Below are positions 6,491 through 12,504 of a DNA stretch of 12,578 bases, piece by piece. Under the pieces are notes generated by a model that saw nothing but the letters and a program-made list of their open reading frames with translations, was not told the origin of the DNA and searched no databases. The stretch spans positions 1 through 12,578 of the forward strand of contig CAIVOO010000158.1 in NCBI GenBank assembly GCA_903907555.1, written 5' to 3'. The DNA is from an uncultured archaeon (GTDB lineage Archaea; Nanobdellota; Nanobdellia; Woesearchaeales; CAIVOO01). The position numbers and the translations under genes are program-made. Each line of letters opens with the position of its first letter. Within the stretch, counting starts at the first letter, position 1.

Positions 6491-6877
6491 TTAATGATAT
6501 GTGACTTGCTGATACAGAGCCTTTTCTGCTGCATCAACTATCTGTGGAATGCTGTACTGATTTGGCGTTCTTTCTCTTTCGCAGCACGCGTTTGTTTCCA
6601 AAGCGAATAAAATCTCTGTTGCTGCTGAATCGATGCAGGCATCATCTATAGAACGCCCTTCGAACTGTCTTTCCTGCAATCTTTTTGCAACTGTTGCGGC
6701 TATTTCGCCGACATATTTTGTAGTATCAAACTGTTTGCACACTGGTGGCATAGAGTCTACTTTAGCATAATAGCTGTCCATCAGTTTTTCATATATTGAA
6801 TATGCTGCCTTGAATACTTCATGATCTACTTGTATGTAACTTACCTGGCCCTCTCTATTCAAATCTACCCCAATCAT
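6491..6877 (-). CDS. Unknown 128-residue protein downstream of cdc6
   Basis: A soluble, mainly helical, acidic protein starting MIGVDLNREGQVSYIQVD and ending AEKALYQQVTYH. It has four cysteines (Cys47, Cys81, Cys98, Cys99), no CxxC, and no signal peptide or membrane segment. I do not recognise a family. The start is supported by GGGGTGG 5 nt upstream of the ATG, and the gene begins 33 nt after the orc1/cdc6 stop on the same strand. The two are therefore very likely one operon, and a link to replication or its control is reasonable inference but unproven. The structured region 6130-6490 begins right after its stop codon. Confidence 0.75.
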   Translation of the reverse strand: MIGVDLNREGQVSYIQVDHEVFKAAYSIYEKLMDSYYAKVDSMPPVCKQFDTTKYVGEIAATVAKRLQERQFEGRSIDDACIDSAATEILFALETNACCERERTPNQYSIPQIVDAAEKALYQQVTYH

Positions 6878-6910
6878 TTTTCCACCCCAACTACTACCTC
6901 TTTACTCAGC

Positions 6911-8098
6911 TTAGATGCTGTTCCTTAGCATTTTCTCCGCTTTTGCGCGTAATGCTTTATCTAAATTAATCGTGATTTTCCTTGATTTCTTTTTCAGATT
7001 CTTGAGCCAGCCCACTTCTGTGCTTATCAGCCCGAGCTCGTCGAGATTCACCAAAAAGGTCCTTACTCTCCTCTCAGTTACCGGTTCCGCATTGTATGAT
7101 GTGCAAAGCTCAAGATATTTCTTGTATACCTCTACTCCGTCTATCTCCAGTCCTGCCTTCTCATTTTTCAGGACTGCGTAATACACTAACTTTTGATGTT
7201 TCGGCAGGCTTGAAACCAGATTGAGCACTGAGTTTTCCTCAACGCTCCTGTCTGCTGACTCGACAAGATCCAATGATATCTTGTCCTTCCTCTTTCCAAC
7301 CGCTATCTTTGCGCAGGCGTCGACAAGCTCAAGCGCTTTCCTTGCATCTCCGCCCCTGTTGGCCTCAATCTCTGCAATCTTCCTGATTACAGCCTCGCTC
7401 ATTACATCTTTCTTTAACGCAAACTTGACCCTCTCTCTTATGATGTCAGAAAGCTCTTCGGCATTGTAAGGCGAAAATATCACCTTTACTCGGCCGAATG
7501 CTGATTGTGTCCTTGGCTTGATGTAGTCTGACACCCTGACATCGTTTGAGATTATGACTGTTGATACGCTTGCCTTGACATTGTCGTTTATCCTTGCAAG
7601 CCTGTAAAGCACGTCATCTCCAGATTCCCTCAACGCGTAATCGACTTCATCCAGCATAATCAGCACTGAGATTTCTTTCTTGCCCAGCACCTTGCCGAAT
7701 TCGTCAAGGGTTTTTGCCCTGTTCCAGCCCATCTTTGGATATTCTGTTTCCGGGTTTATTTGAGCCAGAACAGAGAGCAAAATGGAGGTTTCTGTCCTGT
7801 TTTCAGAACAGTTAACATAAGCAGTCTTCAAGTCGATGCCTTGCTTCTGCGCTTCTGACTTGAGTTCTTGTATGAGATCCAGCATCAACGCTGTCTTTCC
7901 TGTTCCTGGATTTCCATAGACGAATACGCATGAAACCGCTGATTTCATGAGTATGGGCGCAAGCTCCATGACGAGTTCGTTCCTCTGCTTGGTCCTGTGA
8001 AGGAAGCCAGTCGGAGGCTGCTGCGCGAACAGCACGTCCCTGTCTTTGTATATCGGGTTTTGCAAGATGCTTGCAAAACTTATTTTCTCTGTCTCCAT
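6911..8098 (-). CDS. cdc6: Orc1/Cdc6 replication initiator (AAA+ ATPase with winged helix)
   Basis: A 395-residue archaeal Orc1/Cdc6, which binds origin DNA and helps load MCM helicase. AAA+ landmarks are in order: GFLHRTKQRNEL initiator N-terminal box (31-42), Walker A GNPGTGKT (62-69), Walker B LIMLDEVD (146-153), sensor 1 VIISND (181-186, Asn185) and sensor 2 GGDARKALEL (249-258, Arg253). The C-terminal about 110 residues (from HQKLVYYAVLKNEKAG) form the winged-helix DNA-binding domain. Length is normal, and all ATPase motifs are intact, so it should be active. The ATG at 8098 follows a GGTGGTGG ribosome-binding stretch (8106-8113) and a TATA at 8139-8146. The adjacent iterated motifs suggest a nearby origin or autoregulation. 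Confidence 0.95.
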   Translation of the reverse strand: METEKISFASILQNPIYKDRDVLFAQQPPTGFLHRTKQRNELVMELAPILMKSAVSCVFVYGNPGTGKTALMLDLIQELKSEAQKQGIDLKTAYVNCSENRTETSILLSVLAQINPETEYPKMGWNRAKTLDEFGKVLGKKEISVLIMLDEVDYALRESGDDVLYRLARINDNVKASVSTVIISNDVRVSDYIKPRTQSAFGRVKVIFSPYNAEELSDIIRERVKFALKKDVMSEAVIRKIAEIEANRGGDARKALELVDACAKIAVGKRKDKISLDLVESADRSVEENSVLNLVSSLPKHQKLVYYAVLKNEKAGLEIDGVEVYKKYLELCTSYNAEPVTERRVRTFLVNLDELGLISTEVGWLKNLKKKSRKITINLDKALRAKAEKMLRNSI

Positions 8099-8105
8099 TA
8101 TTTAA

Positions 8106-8146
8106 CCACCACCATAAATGGTAGTAATACATCCCTTGTATATAAA
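8106..8146 (-). promoter_or_regulatory. cdc6 promoter, short leader and ribosome binding site
   Basis: On the minus strand TTTATATA (8139-8146) predicts a start site near 8115 and a leader of about 17 nt. GGTGGTGG (8106-8113) in the leader sits 7 nt before the ATG. An imperfect palindrome ACCAT-AA-ATGGT (8111-8122) overlaps the predicted transcription start and could be an operator. Confidence 0.5.
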
Positions 8147-8147
8147 C

Positions 8148-8201
8148 TTTCCGATTTTTCCAATAGTCATTATATTTCCGATTATTCCGATACTCGTTAT
8201 G
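8148..8201. repeat. Two 27-bp tandem repeats carrying four TTCCRATW motifs (candidate origin/operator)
   Basis: Two adjacent 27-bp units, 8148-8174 and 8175-8201, match at 22 of 27 positions. Each contains two copies of TTCCRATW, giving sites at 8149, 8158, 8176 and 8185, with 9-bp spacing within a unit and 27 bp between units. All sit on the same face-phased ladder in the same orientation. The array lies immediately upstream of the cdc6 TATA box and between two divergent genes. Iterated motifs beside orc1/cdc6 are typical of archaeal origins (ORB elements), but the canonical ORB G-rich tail is not present. It could instead bind the divergent wHTH protein. Confidence 0.5.
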
Positions 8202-8238
8202 GCGCCTATTGAGCTGTTTTACATAAATATAGGGAAAA

Positions 8239-8246
8239 TATTTATA
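8239..8246 (+). promoter_or_regulatory. TATA box of the winged-helix gene (leaderless)
   Basis: TATTTATA is centred about 27 bp before the ATG at 8269, so transcription is predicted to begin at the start codon. It is preceded by an AGGGAAAA purine stretch fitting a BRE element. Confidence 0.6.
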
Positions 8247-8268
8247 CCACCTATCCTGAGGTTTTGGT

Positions 8269-8835
8269 ATGCTGTATGATATATTGGGCAACAGGGCCTG
8301 CGTGAACATACTGAAGAAGCTTTACGACTTAGATGTCGAGAAGAAGTATTCTGTAAAGATAAGCGAATTAGGGGCAGTGCCTTACAATTCTATTATCACA
8401 TTGAAAGAACATGATTTAGTGCTGATAGACAAGTCTGATTCTGATGAAGTTGTAAGCATAACATACAAGGGAAAGCAGTTTATCGAGCAGTTTGACAGGC
8501 TACATAAGGTTTTGGTGTCTAAAGAGCAGCCGAGAAGCCTTGATATTGTGTATGACTTGTCAGATGCTGAGAAGAAGCTTCTTATTGTTTTGTTTAGAGT
8601 TGAGAGAGAGACAGGAATGCCTGTGTCGCTGCAATTATTGACTAGAGAATTATTCCCATATCAGGATTATAACAAGAAAAAGCAAGGAGTTGCTAAATTG
8701 CTAAATAAATTGGTGGAATTGAATCTTGCTGAGAAGAGAAAGGACGGAAGGGAAGTTTATTCCAAGACATCGCAGTCAGGAATAAGAATCCTTAAAGAGC
8801 AGATATTGAATACATTGGAATTGAAGATAAACTGA
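8269..8835 (+). CDS. Winged helix-turn-helix protein divergent from cdc6
   Basis: A 188-residue protein with two predicted winged-helix units. The first (about 1-75) starts MLYDILGNRACVNILKKLYD and includes a recognition helix around VPYNSIITLKEHDLV and a wing VVSITYKGKQFIEQF. The second (about 98-186) includes VAKLLNKLVELNLAEKRKDG followed by a wing REVYSKT. This resembles ArsR/MarR-like archaeal regulators, although the family is not pinned down. It shares the 170-bp intergenic region with orc1/cdc6, making it a candidate regulator of the initiator or an origin-binding protein; that is inference from position. A leaderless start at 8269 is supported by TATA spacing. Its TGA (8833-8835) abuts the TTA stop of the convergent secreted-protein gene. 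Confidence 0.8.
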   Translation: MLYDILGNRACVNILKKLYDLDVEKKYSVKISELGAVPYNSIITLKEHDLVLIDKSDSDEVVSITYKGKQFIEQFDRLHKVLVSKEQPRSLDIVYDLSDAEKKLLIVLFRVERETGMPVSLQLLTRELFPYQDYNKKKQGVAKLLNKLVELNLAEKRKDGREVYSKTSQSGIRILKEQILNTLELKIN

Positions 8836-10572
8836 TTATTTCTTAGAGAAGAATCTTGTTTTAAAGCTTTCAAAATCCTTTATTACGCTCCAGCTCTTTA
8901 TTCTGTTGAATATGCTGGTGAATTCGTTTCCTTCGTAAGCCAGCAGTGTTTTTGAAGTATTTGTTTCTTGGGTTAATGTCTTGTCAGATATTTTTAATGA
9001 AGGTTTATCGAACGATTGGTAAGCTAGGATATAATCCGGATAAACTAAATCCTTGCTGAATGACGCATATCTTGCCTTGTCTGTCTCTCTGATTATGAAG
9101 CTGCCTGAAAATGTTTCCGAGATAGTTCCTTTAGTTATTGCAGGGTTTTGTATGTTGACTCTGATTTTTTCATCGTTAGGAATGATTGTTATTGTGTTGT
9201 TTTGCAAGCTTTTTATGACTGATTTGAATTCCAGATTAAGATTGTTGTATTCCTGCAGATTAATTGCAGGGAACAACGCTTTTTCAGGATACCTGTCATA
9301 CTGAATGATATTTTTCAGAAGAATTTCTTTTCCTATGAATCCGTAATTTGCTGTTGTTATTTTTTTAAGGAAGACATCCTTTGCATAACTACTCTCGAAT
9401 CCAAGTATGTATTCTTCGCTTCCTATGTTGTAGATTGAGAAAGAAACTTCCTTTTTGACCTTGTCGATGTAATTGTATCTTGCACCAGAACATAAAGTGA
9501 TGGTTGGGCTTAGCTTAACGATTGCAAATCTATTGTTTATTTCGACATTCGAAAACTCGCATTGGCCTTCCAGCTGTTCTGTCGAGTATTGTGTTGTGTA
9601 ATTTAATATTCCGTTCTTCACAAAGTAAGTCTTGTTGATGATTCTTAATACAGAATTATTGCTTGTTGCCTCAAATTCAATGTTGCCGCTTGTTAATGTC
9701 ATGCCTTCATTAAGTATGAACTCTGTTATCCCAGCTGATATGAAGCCGAACGATTGGTCTTTATTGTATGAGATAGTGTAATTAGCTCCATTTGATGCGA
9801 CTGTTGCATTGTTTTTCTCCTTTGCTGATTTTATTTTGCCTCCAGCTATCGAAGTTTTGGTTAGAGAAACAAGCGAATCAATGATATTCGAGAAGACTGA
9901 GCCTTTAGATTCTATTTTAGAAGCAGACTTGACTTCTACAACATCGCCAGAGTTTGAGAGAGTAACCTTGAAATCCTGGACATCTGTCGATGATAAGATG
10001 TTGTTGTAATCAGCTGATTTTGCAGAAGGGATTTCGATTTTATCGTTAGAAACTTCCATCCCAGAAGCGTCTTCGGCTTTGGTGGATGTTGTTTCCACAT
10101 CAATGCCGTTAGAATCCCTGTTGAAAGAGATAATATCAGATGTTGGAATTGAGACTTTCTTCCCATCAGGCCCGACTGAAACTAAGTTGTTGCCTTCTAG
10201 CTTTGTATTTGAAAGATCGCCAGAGATAGATTGAATGTTAGAGCCTGTTCTCCTGTTGATGGCCTCTCTAGCTGAATTAGGATTGTATTGCGCGAGATCG
10301 CCCCACTTGGATTGGTCGACTTGAGAGAGCTGCTCTCCAGTTAATCCTTGTTTTTGCGTTTCGGATAGTTTGTCGAAGATGGTTGGAATGTCAGAGGGGT
10401 TTACTGTTGTGATGTCTTGAATGCCTTGAACATCTGTTATTTCCATTGAGGCGTAGTCTGGAGGAACGCCGAAACCGCCACCTTGTTCCTCTCCTAATGC
10501 TAGAACATAATTAAAATTAATAATATATAAACTTATTAAAAGTAGACAAAAAATAAAACCTCTTTTTAGCAT
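8836..10572 (-). CDS. Large secreted protein of unknown function
   Basis: A 578-residue protein with an N-terminal signal peptide: MLKRG, then a hydrophobic core FIFCLLLISLYIINF, then a likely cleavage after VLA (about residue 25). The mature part begins with a Gly/Pro-rich linker. It then has an acidic, Ser/Thr/Asn-rich helical segment (DKLSETQKQGLTGEQLSQVD) and a long beta-rich region. Two cysteines, in GQCEF and LCSGA, could form a disulfide. No transmembrane anchor is seen at the C-terminus, and no catalytic motif is recognised. Many DPANN genomes carry such large exported proteins. The ATG lies 4 nt after the stop of the thioredoxin-fold gene with no Shine-Dalgarno, so translational coupling and a shared job are likely. 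A surface or adhesion role is speculation. Confidence 0.75.
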   Translation of the reverse strand: MLKRGFIFCLLLISLYIINFNYVLALGEEQGGGFGVPPDYASMEITDVQGIQDITTVNPSDIPTIFDKLSETQKQGLTGEQLSQVDQSKWGDLAQYNPNSAREAINRRTGSNIQSISGDLSNTKLEGNNLVSVGPDGKKVSIPTSDIISFNRDSNGIDVETTSTKAEDASGMEVSNDKIEIPSAKSADYNNILSSTDVQDFKVTLSNSGDVVEVKSASKIESKGSVFSNIIDSLVSLTKTSIAGGKIKSAKEKNNATVASNGANYTISYNKDQSFGFISAGITEFILNEGMTLTSGNIEFEATSNNSVLRIINKTYFVKNGILNYTTQYSTEQLEGQCEFSNVEINNRFAIVKLSPTITLCSGARYNYIDKVKKEVSFSIYNIGSEEYILGFESSYAKDVFLKKITTANYGFIGKEILLKNIIQYDRYPEKALFPAINLQEYNNLNLEFKSVIKSLQNNTITIIPNDEKIRVNIQNPAITKGTISETFSGSFIIRETDKARYASFSKDLVYPDYILAYQSFDKPSLKISDKTLTQETNTSKTLLAYEGNEFTSIFNRIKSWSVIKDFESFKTRFFSKK

Positions 10573-10576
10573 AAGA

Positions 10577-11095
10577 TTAATGTGATTCTATCCAGCTTAT
10601 AATTTTTTCTAAATATTGCTGTTCTGTCGATTTGTGACCTGGCACGCCATTAATACCTTCTCCATTATTTTTACCATTTAAGTAATAGGCAAAAGTCGGA
10701 ACTTTATCAACATCATATTTCTTGATTAATTCTTTCCAATTTTTAGCTAAACTTTTATCTTGTCTCCAATCATATTTGTCTTGTGGAAGTTTGTATTCAC
10801 AGAACTTTACTTTGTCGCCGTACGTCTGTTTCAATGACTCCCAAATATTAGCTACTTTCGGGCTTTCTGGGTCCCAATCACTCTTGAACAAAACTATTGT
10901 TTTTCCTTTCGATTGATAGACTTCGTTTTGATAATTATCATCATTAACTTGGACTACTTTGGCTTTCTTACCATTTTTCGCCTCAGCTTCTGCCGGCGCT
11001 AGTCCTACATAAGCAGCTATTCCTAGGCCTATTACTGCGCCTACTCCTTTCAAGAAATTCCTTCTTCCCTCATCTACTGTATCGTCTATCGACAT
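10577..11095 (-). CDS. Tat-signal thioredoxin-fold protein lacking the CxxC active site
   Basis: A 172-residue protein. Residues 1-39 are a twin-arginine signal: GRRNFLKGVGAVIGLGIAAY, with Arg11-Arg12 and FLK, then an AEAEA cleavage region. The remainder has a thioredoxin-like fold: beta strand KTIVLFKSD (65-73), active-site helix after Trp74, and the cis-proline motif KVPTFAYYLNG (131-141, Pro133). Where thioredoxins have WCxxC, this protein has WDPES (74-78), so both redox cysteines are absent. Only one cysteine remains (Cys99). It therefore cannot do dithiol exchange and may be a chaperone or binding module. Tat export implies folding before transport. The start at 11095 has a TATA at 11115-11126 (leaderless). 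It is the first gene of an operon with the secreted protein. Confidence 0.8.
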   Translation of the reverse strand: MSIDDTVDEGRRNFLKGVGAVIGLGIAAYVGLAPAEAEAKNGKKAKVVQVNDDNYQNEVYQSKGKTIVLFKSDWDPESPKVANIWESLKQTYGDKVKFCEYKLPQDKYDWRQDKSLAKNWKELIKKYDVDKVPTFAYYLNGKNNGEGINGVPGHKSTEQQYLEKIISWIESH

Positions 11096-11114
11096 ACGCT
11101 TATTTATGCAGAAC

Positions 11115-11126
11115 TTATATTTAAAT
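11115..11126 (-). promoter_or_regulatory. TATA box of the Tat-thioredoxin/secreted-protein operon
   Basis: On the minus strand ATTTAAATATAA is centred about 26 bp before the ATG at 11095, giving a leaderless first gene. The next gene, 4 nt after this gene's stop, relies on coupling. Confidence 0.55.
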
Positions 11127-11173
11127 CTTTCGGTTAGTCACCACCTAGAAGTGACGAATAAATCGATAAAACA

Positions 11174-11181
11174 TTTATAAA
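11174..11181 (+). promoter_or_regulatory. TATA box of the pilin-like gene (leaderless)
   Basis: TTTATAAA is centred about 27 bp before the ATG at 11204, supporting that ATG over the in-frame TTG at 11198. The same ACATTTATAAA string precedes the zinc-ribbon operon at 5448-5458. Confidence 0.6.
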
Positions 11182-11203
11182 CAATAACCTCTATCTTTTG
11201 TTT

Positions 11204-11908
11204 ATGAAAAGAGGGCAGATGACTGTTTGGATGATTTTTGGAATTCTCGTCATAATGGTTGTCGCGTTCCTTTTCCTGATGGTCAGCCAGAAGCAGCCGG
11301 TTGCAAAACTCACGACAGACAAGCCTACAGTTCAATTGTTCGTGCAGAACTGCCTAGATGCTACAACAAAATATGCCTTGTTCAAGGCAGGAATGCAGGG
11401 CGGATATACAGAGCTGACAAGAAACTTTTACGTCAAGGATCCGCTTCAGATGGCTTACGGGCATTACATAAAGAATATGCTCATTTCTGAAGATGAGTTG
11501 CAAATCCAGTTGGAAAATTCAATCACATCGCAGCTTCTTGTCTGCCTGCAGGAATTCAGGGCTTTTGACGATAAGGATTATGAGATAAAAACAGAAGGTG
11601 TGCCTAAAGTTTCTGTTGCGCTGTCAGATTCTTCTGTCGACGTTACAGCAGAATATACAGTCAAGATAATCAACCAAAAGACAGAGACGCTGGATAAATT
11701 TCACGCAGAAACAAACATTCCGATAAAAAGGATAAGGAATGAGCAGTCCAATATTCTTGATGACGAACTGTACAACCTGGATGAATTAGGAAAAACATCT
11801 GGAAACACTTATGTCTTGCATTTTTCAGATTCGGACATTGTGGTGTATGAAGACCCTTCCAAATTAGACGGGCAGAACTTTTTGTTTGCTTACGCTGTGA
11901 AGAATTAG
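11204..11908 (+). CDS. Membrane-anchored protein with class III (pilin-like) N-terminus
   Basis: A 234-residue protein starting MKRGQMTVWMIFGI. A KRG|Q peptidase-like site is followed by a single hydrophobic helix (about 7-27). That is the arrangement of archaeal type IV pilin-like signals processed by FlaK/PibD-type peptidases, although the usual glutamate at +5 is tryptophan here. The exterior part has two conserved-looking cysteines: Cys50 in LFVQNCLDATTKYALFKAG, followed by a MQGGYTEL turn, and Cys114 in LLVCLQEF. I have the impression this shape is common in DPANN genomes as a conserved hypothetical. It could be a minor pseudopilin-like component or simply an anchored exoprotein. No partner pilus genes are adjacent. 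Confidence 0.7.
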   Translation: MKRGQMTVWMIFGILVIMVVAFLFLMVSQKQPVAKLTTDKPTVQLFVQNCLDATTKYALFKAGMQGGYTELTRNFYVKDPLQMAYGHYIKNMLISEDELQIQLENSITSQLLVCLQEFRAFDDKDYEIKTEGVPKVSVALSDSSVDVTAEYTVKIINQKTETLDKFHAETNIPIKRIRNEQSNILDDELYNLDELGKTSGNTYVLHFSDSDIVVYEDPSKLDGQNFLFAYAVKN

Positions 11909-11912
11909 ACGC

Positions 11913-11924
11913 TTTCTTATTTTT
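11913..11924 (+). terminator. T-rich terminator after the pilin-like gene
   Basis: TTTCTTATTTTT begins 5 bp after the TAG at 11906-11908, as expected for an archaeal intrinsic T-tract terminator. Downstream, GGAGGG (11941-11946) can pair with CCCTCC (11980-11985), and ATTCAG (11968-11973) with CTGAAT (11986-11991). These are alternative weak structures with no clear role. Confidence 0.4.
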
Positions 11925-12001
11925 AGTGCTGAGGGTGGGTGGAGGGCATAAATTGAACATCAAGCGTATTCAGAGAATTCCCTCCCTGAATTAACAAAAG
12001 T

Positions 12002-12009
12002 TATATAAA
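12002..12009 (+). promoter_or_regulatory. TATA box of tRNA-Leu
   Basis: TATATAAA is centred about 34 bp upstream of the mature tRNA 5' end, predicting initiation near 12032 and a leader of about 8 nt removed by RNase P. Confidence 0.55.
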
Positions 12010-12039
12010 GAAAATGTAATGAAAATTACTTATTCGTTC

Positions 12040-12125
12040 GCGGACGTGCCAGAGCCTGGTCAAATGGAGTAGGTTTAGGCCCTACTGGCTTAGTGCCTGC
12101 GCAGGTTCGAATCCTGCCGTCCGCA
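12040..12125 (+). tRNA. tRNA-Leu(UAG)
   Basis: Type II tRNA. Acceptor stem GCGGACG (12040-12046) pairs with CGTCCGC (12118-12124), discriminator A12125. Anticodon stem GTAGG (12069-12073) pairs with CCTAC (12081-12085) around loop TTTAGGC, with anticodon TAG at 12076-12078 reading CUA leucine codons. The variable region is 15 nt with a small GGC/GCC arm, as expected for leucine. T arm GCAGG-TTCGAAT-CCTGC is perfect. No intron is present and CCA is not encoded. The stop codon of the convergent 101-residue gene starts at the very next base. Confidence 0.95.
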
Positions 12126-12431
12126 TTATTGTAACTGTTTTAAAACAATTCCAGGCTCAACTTTCCTGAATTTTACATAGCCGTTTTGCTTTCCAATGAA
12201 TTGGTATGCTTCCTGCACACGCTTTGTTCCATTTTCTGCTATGAAAGAATACAAGTATTCCTCCCCGTCCTTGTGAAGCAGTCCTCTCTGCACATATTCT
12301 TCGCCAGGTATTGTAAAAATTATGCTCTTAACAATCGCATCGACCGATTCAGAGCTCACAAATACGACATCGTCTTTAGTTTCTATTATGTCGCTCTCCC
12401 TTTCGCCATCCCTAAAAACTCCAAGTCTCAT
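12126..12431 (-). CDS. Unknown 101-residue protein
   Basis: A soluble protein starting MRLGVFRDGERESDIIETKD and ending VEPGIVLKQLQ. It is predicted mixed alpha/beta, with alternating strands (DDVVFVSS, AIVKSIIFTI, GEEYLYSFIAENG, NGYVKFRKV), no cysteine, and no signal peptide. No family is recognised. A good Shine-Dalgarno, GAAGGTGA, lies at 12436-12443, 4 nt before the ATG, with a TATA at 12469-12480, so the start is well supported. The gene sits between two tRNA genes, its stop abutting tRNA-Leu and its promoter shared with tRNA-Pro. A role in translation is only a guess from position. Confidence 0.7.
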   Translation of the reverse strand: MRLGVFRDGERESDIIETKDDVVFVSSESVDAIVKSIIFTIPGEEYVQRGLLHKDGEEYLYSFIAENGTKRVQEAYQFIGKQNGYVKFRKVEPGIVLKQLQ

Positions 12432-12467
12432 TTTTTCACCTTCTGAAAAGGATTTTTTGGAAAGAAG

Positions 12468-12481
12468 GTTATTTAAATAAC
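12468..12481. promoter_or_regulatory. Palindromic TATA region shared by tRNA-Pro and the 101-residue gene
   Basis: GTTATTTAAATAAC is a perfect 14-bp palindrome. To the right its centre is about 30 bp from the tRNA-Pro 5' end. To the left it is about 43 bp from the ATG at 12431, giving a leader of about 16 nt that holds the GAAGGTGA ribosome binding site. One symmetric TBP site therefore appears to serve both directions. Confidence 0.55.
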
Positions 12482-12504
12482 TTACGTTTTTCAGAATCCA
12501 TTAC

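Noticed and set aside
6217..6537. 106-codon minus-strand ORF across the hairpins
   Set aside because: It overlaps the end of the 128-residue gene in another frame and runs through GC-rich stems. Composition (Cys, Arg and Ser rich) looks like translated structure rather than protein.
7812..8309. 165-codon minus-strand ORF at the cdc6 start
   Set aside because: Overlaps cdc6 in another frame and spans the intergenic promoter region. The composition is not protein-like.
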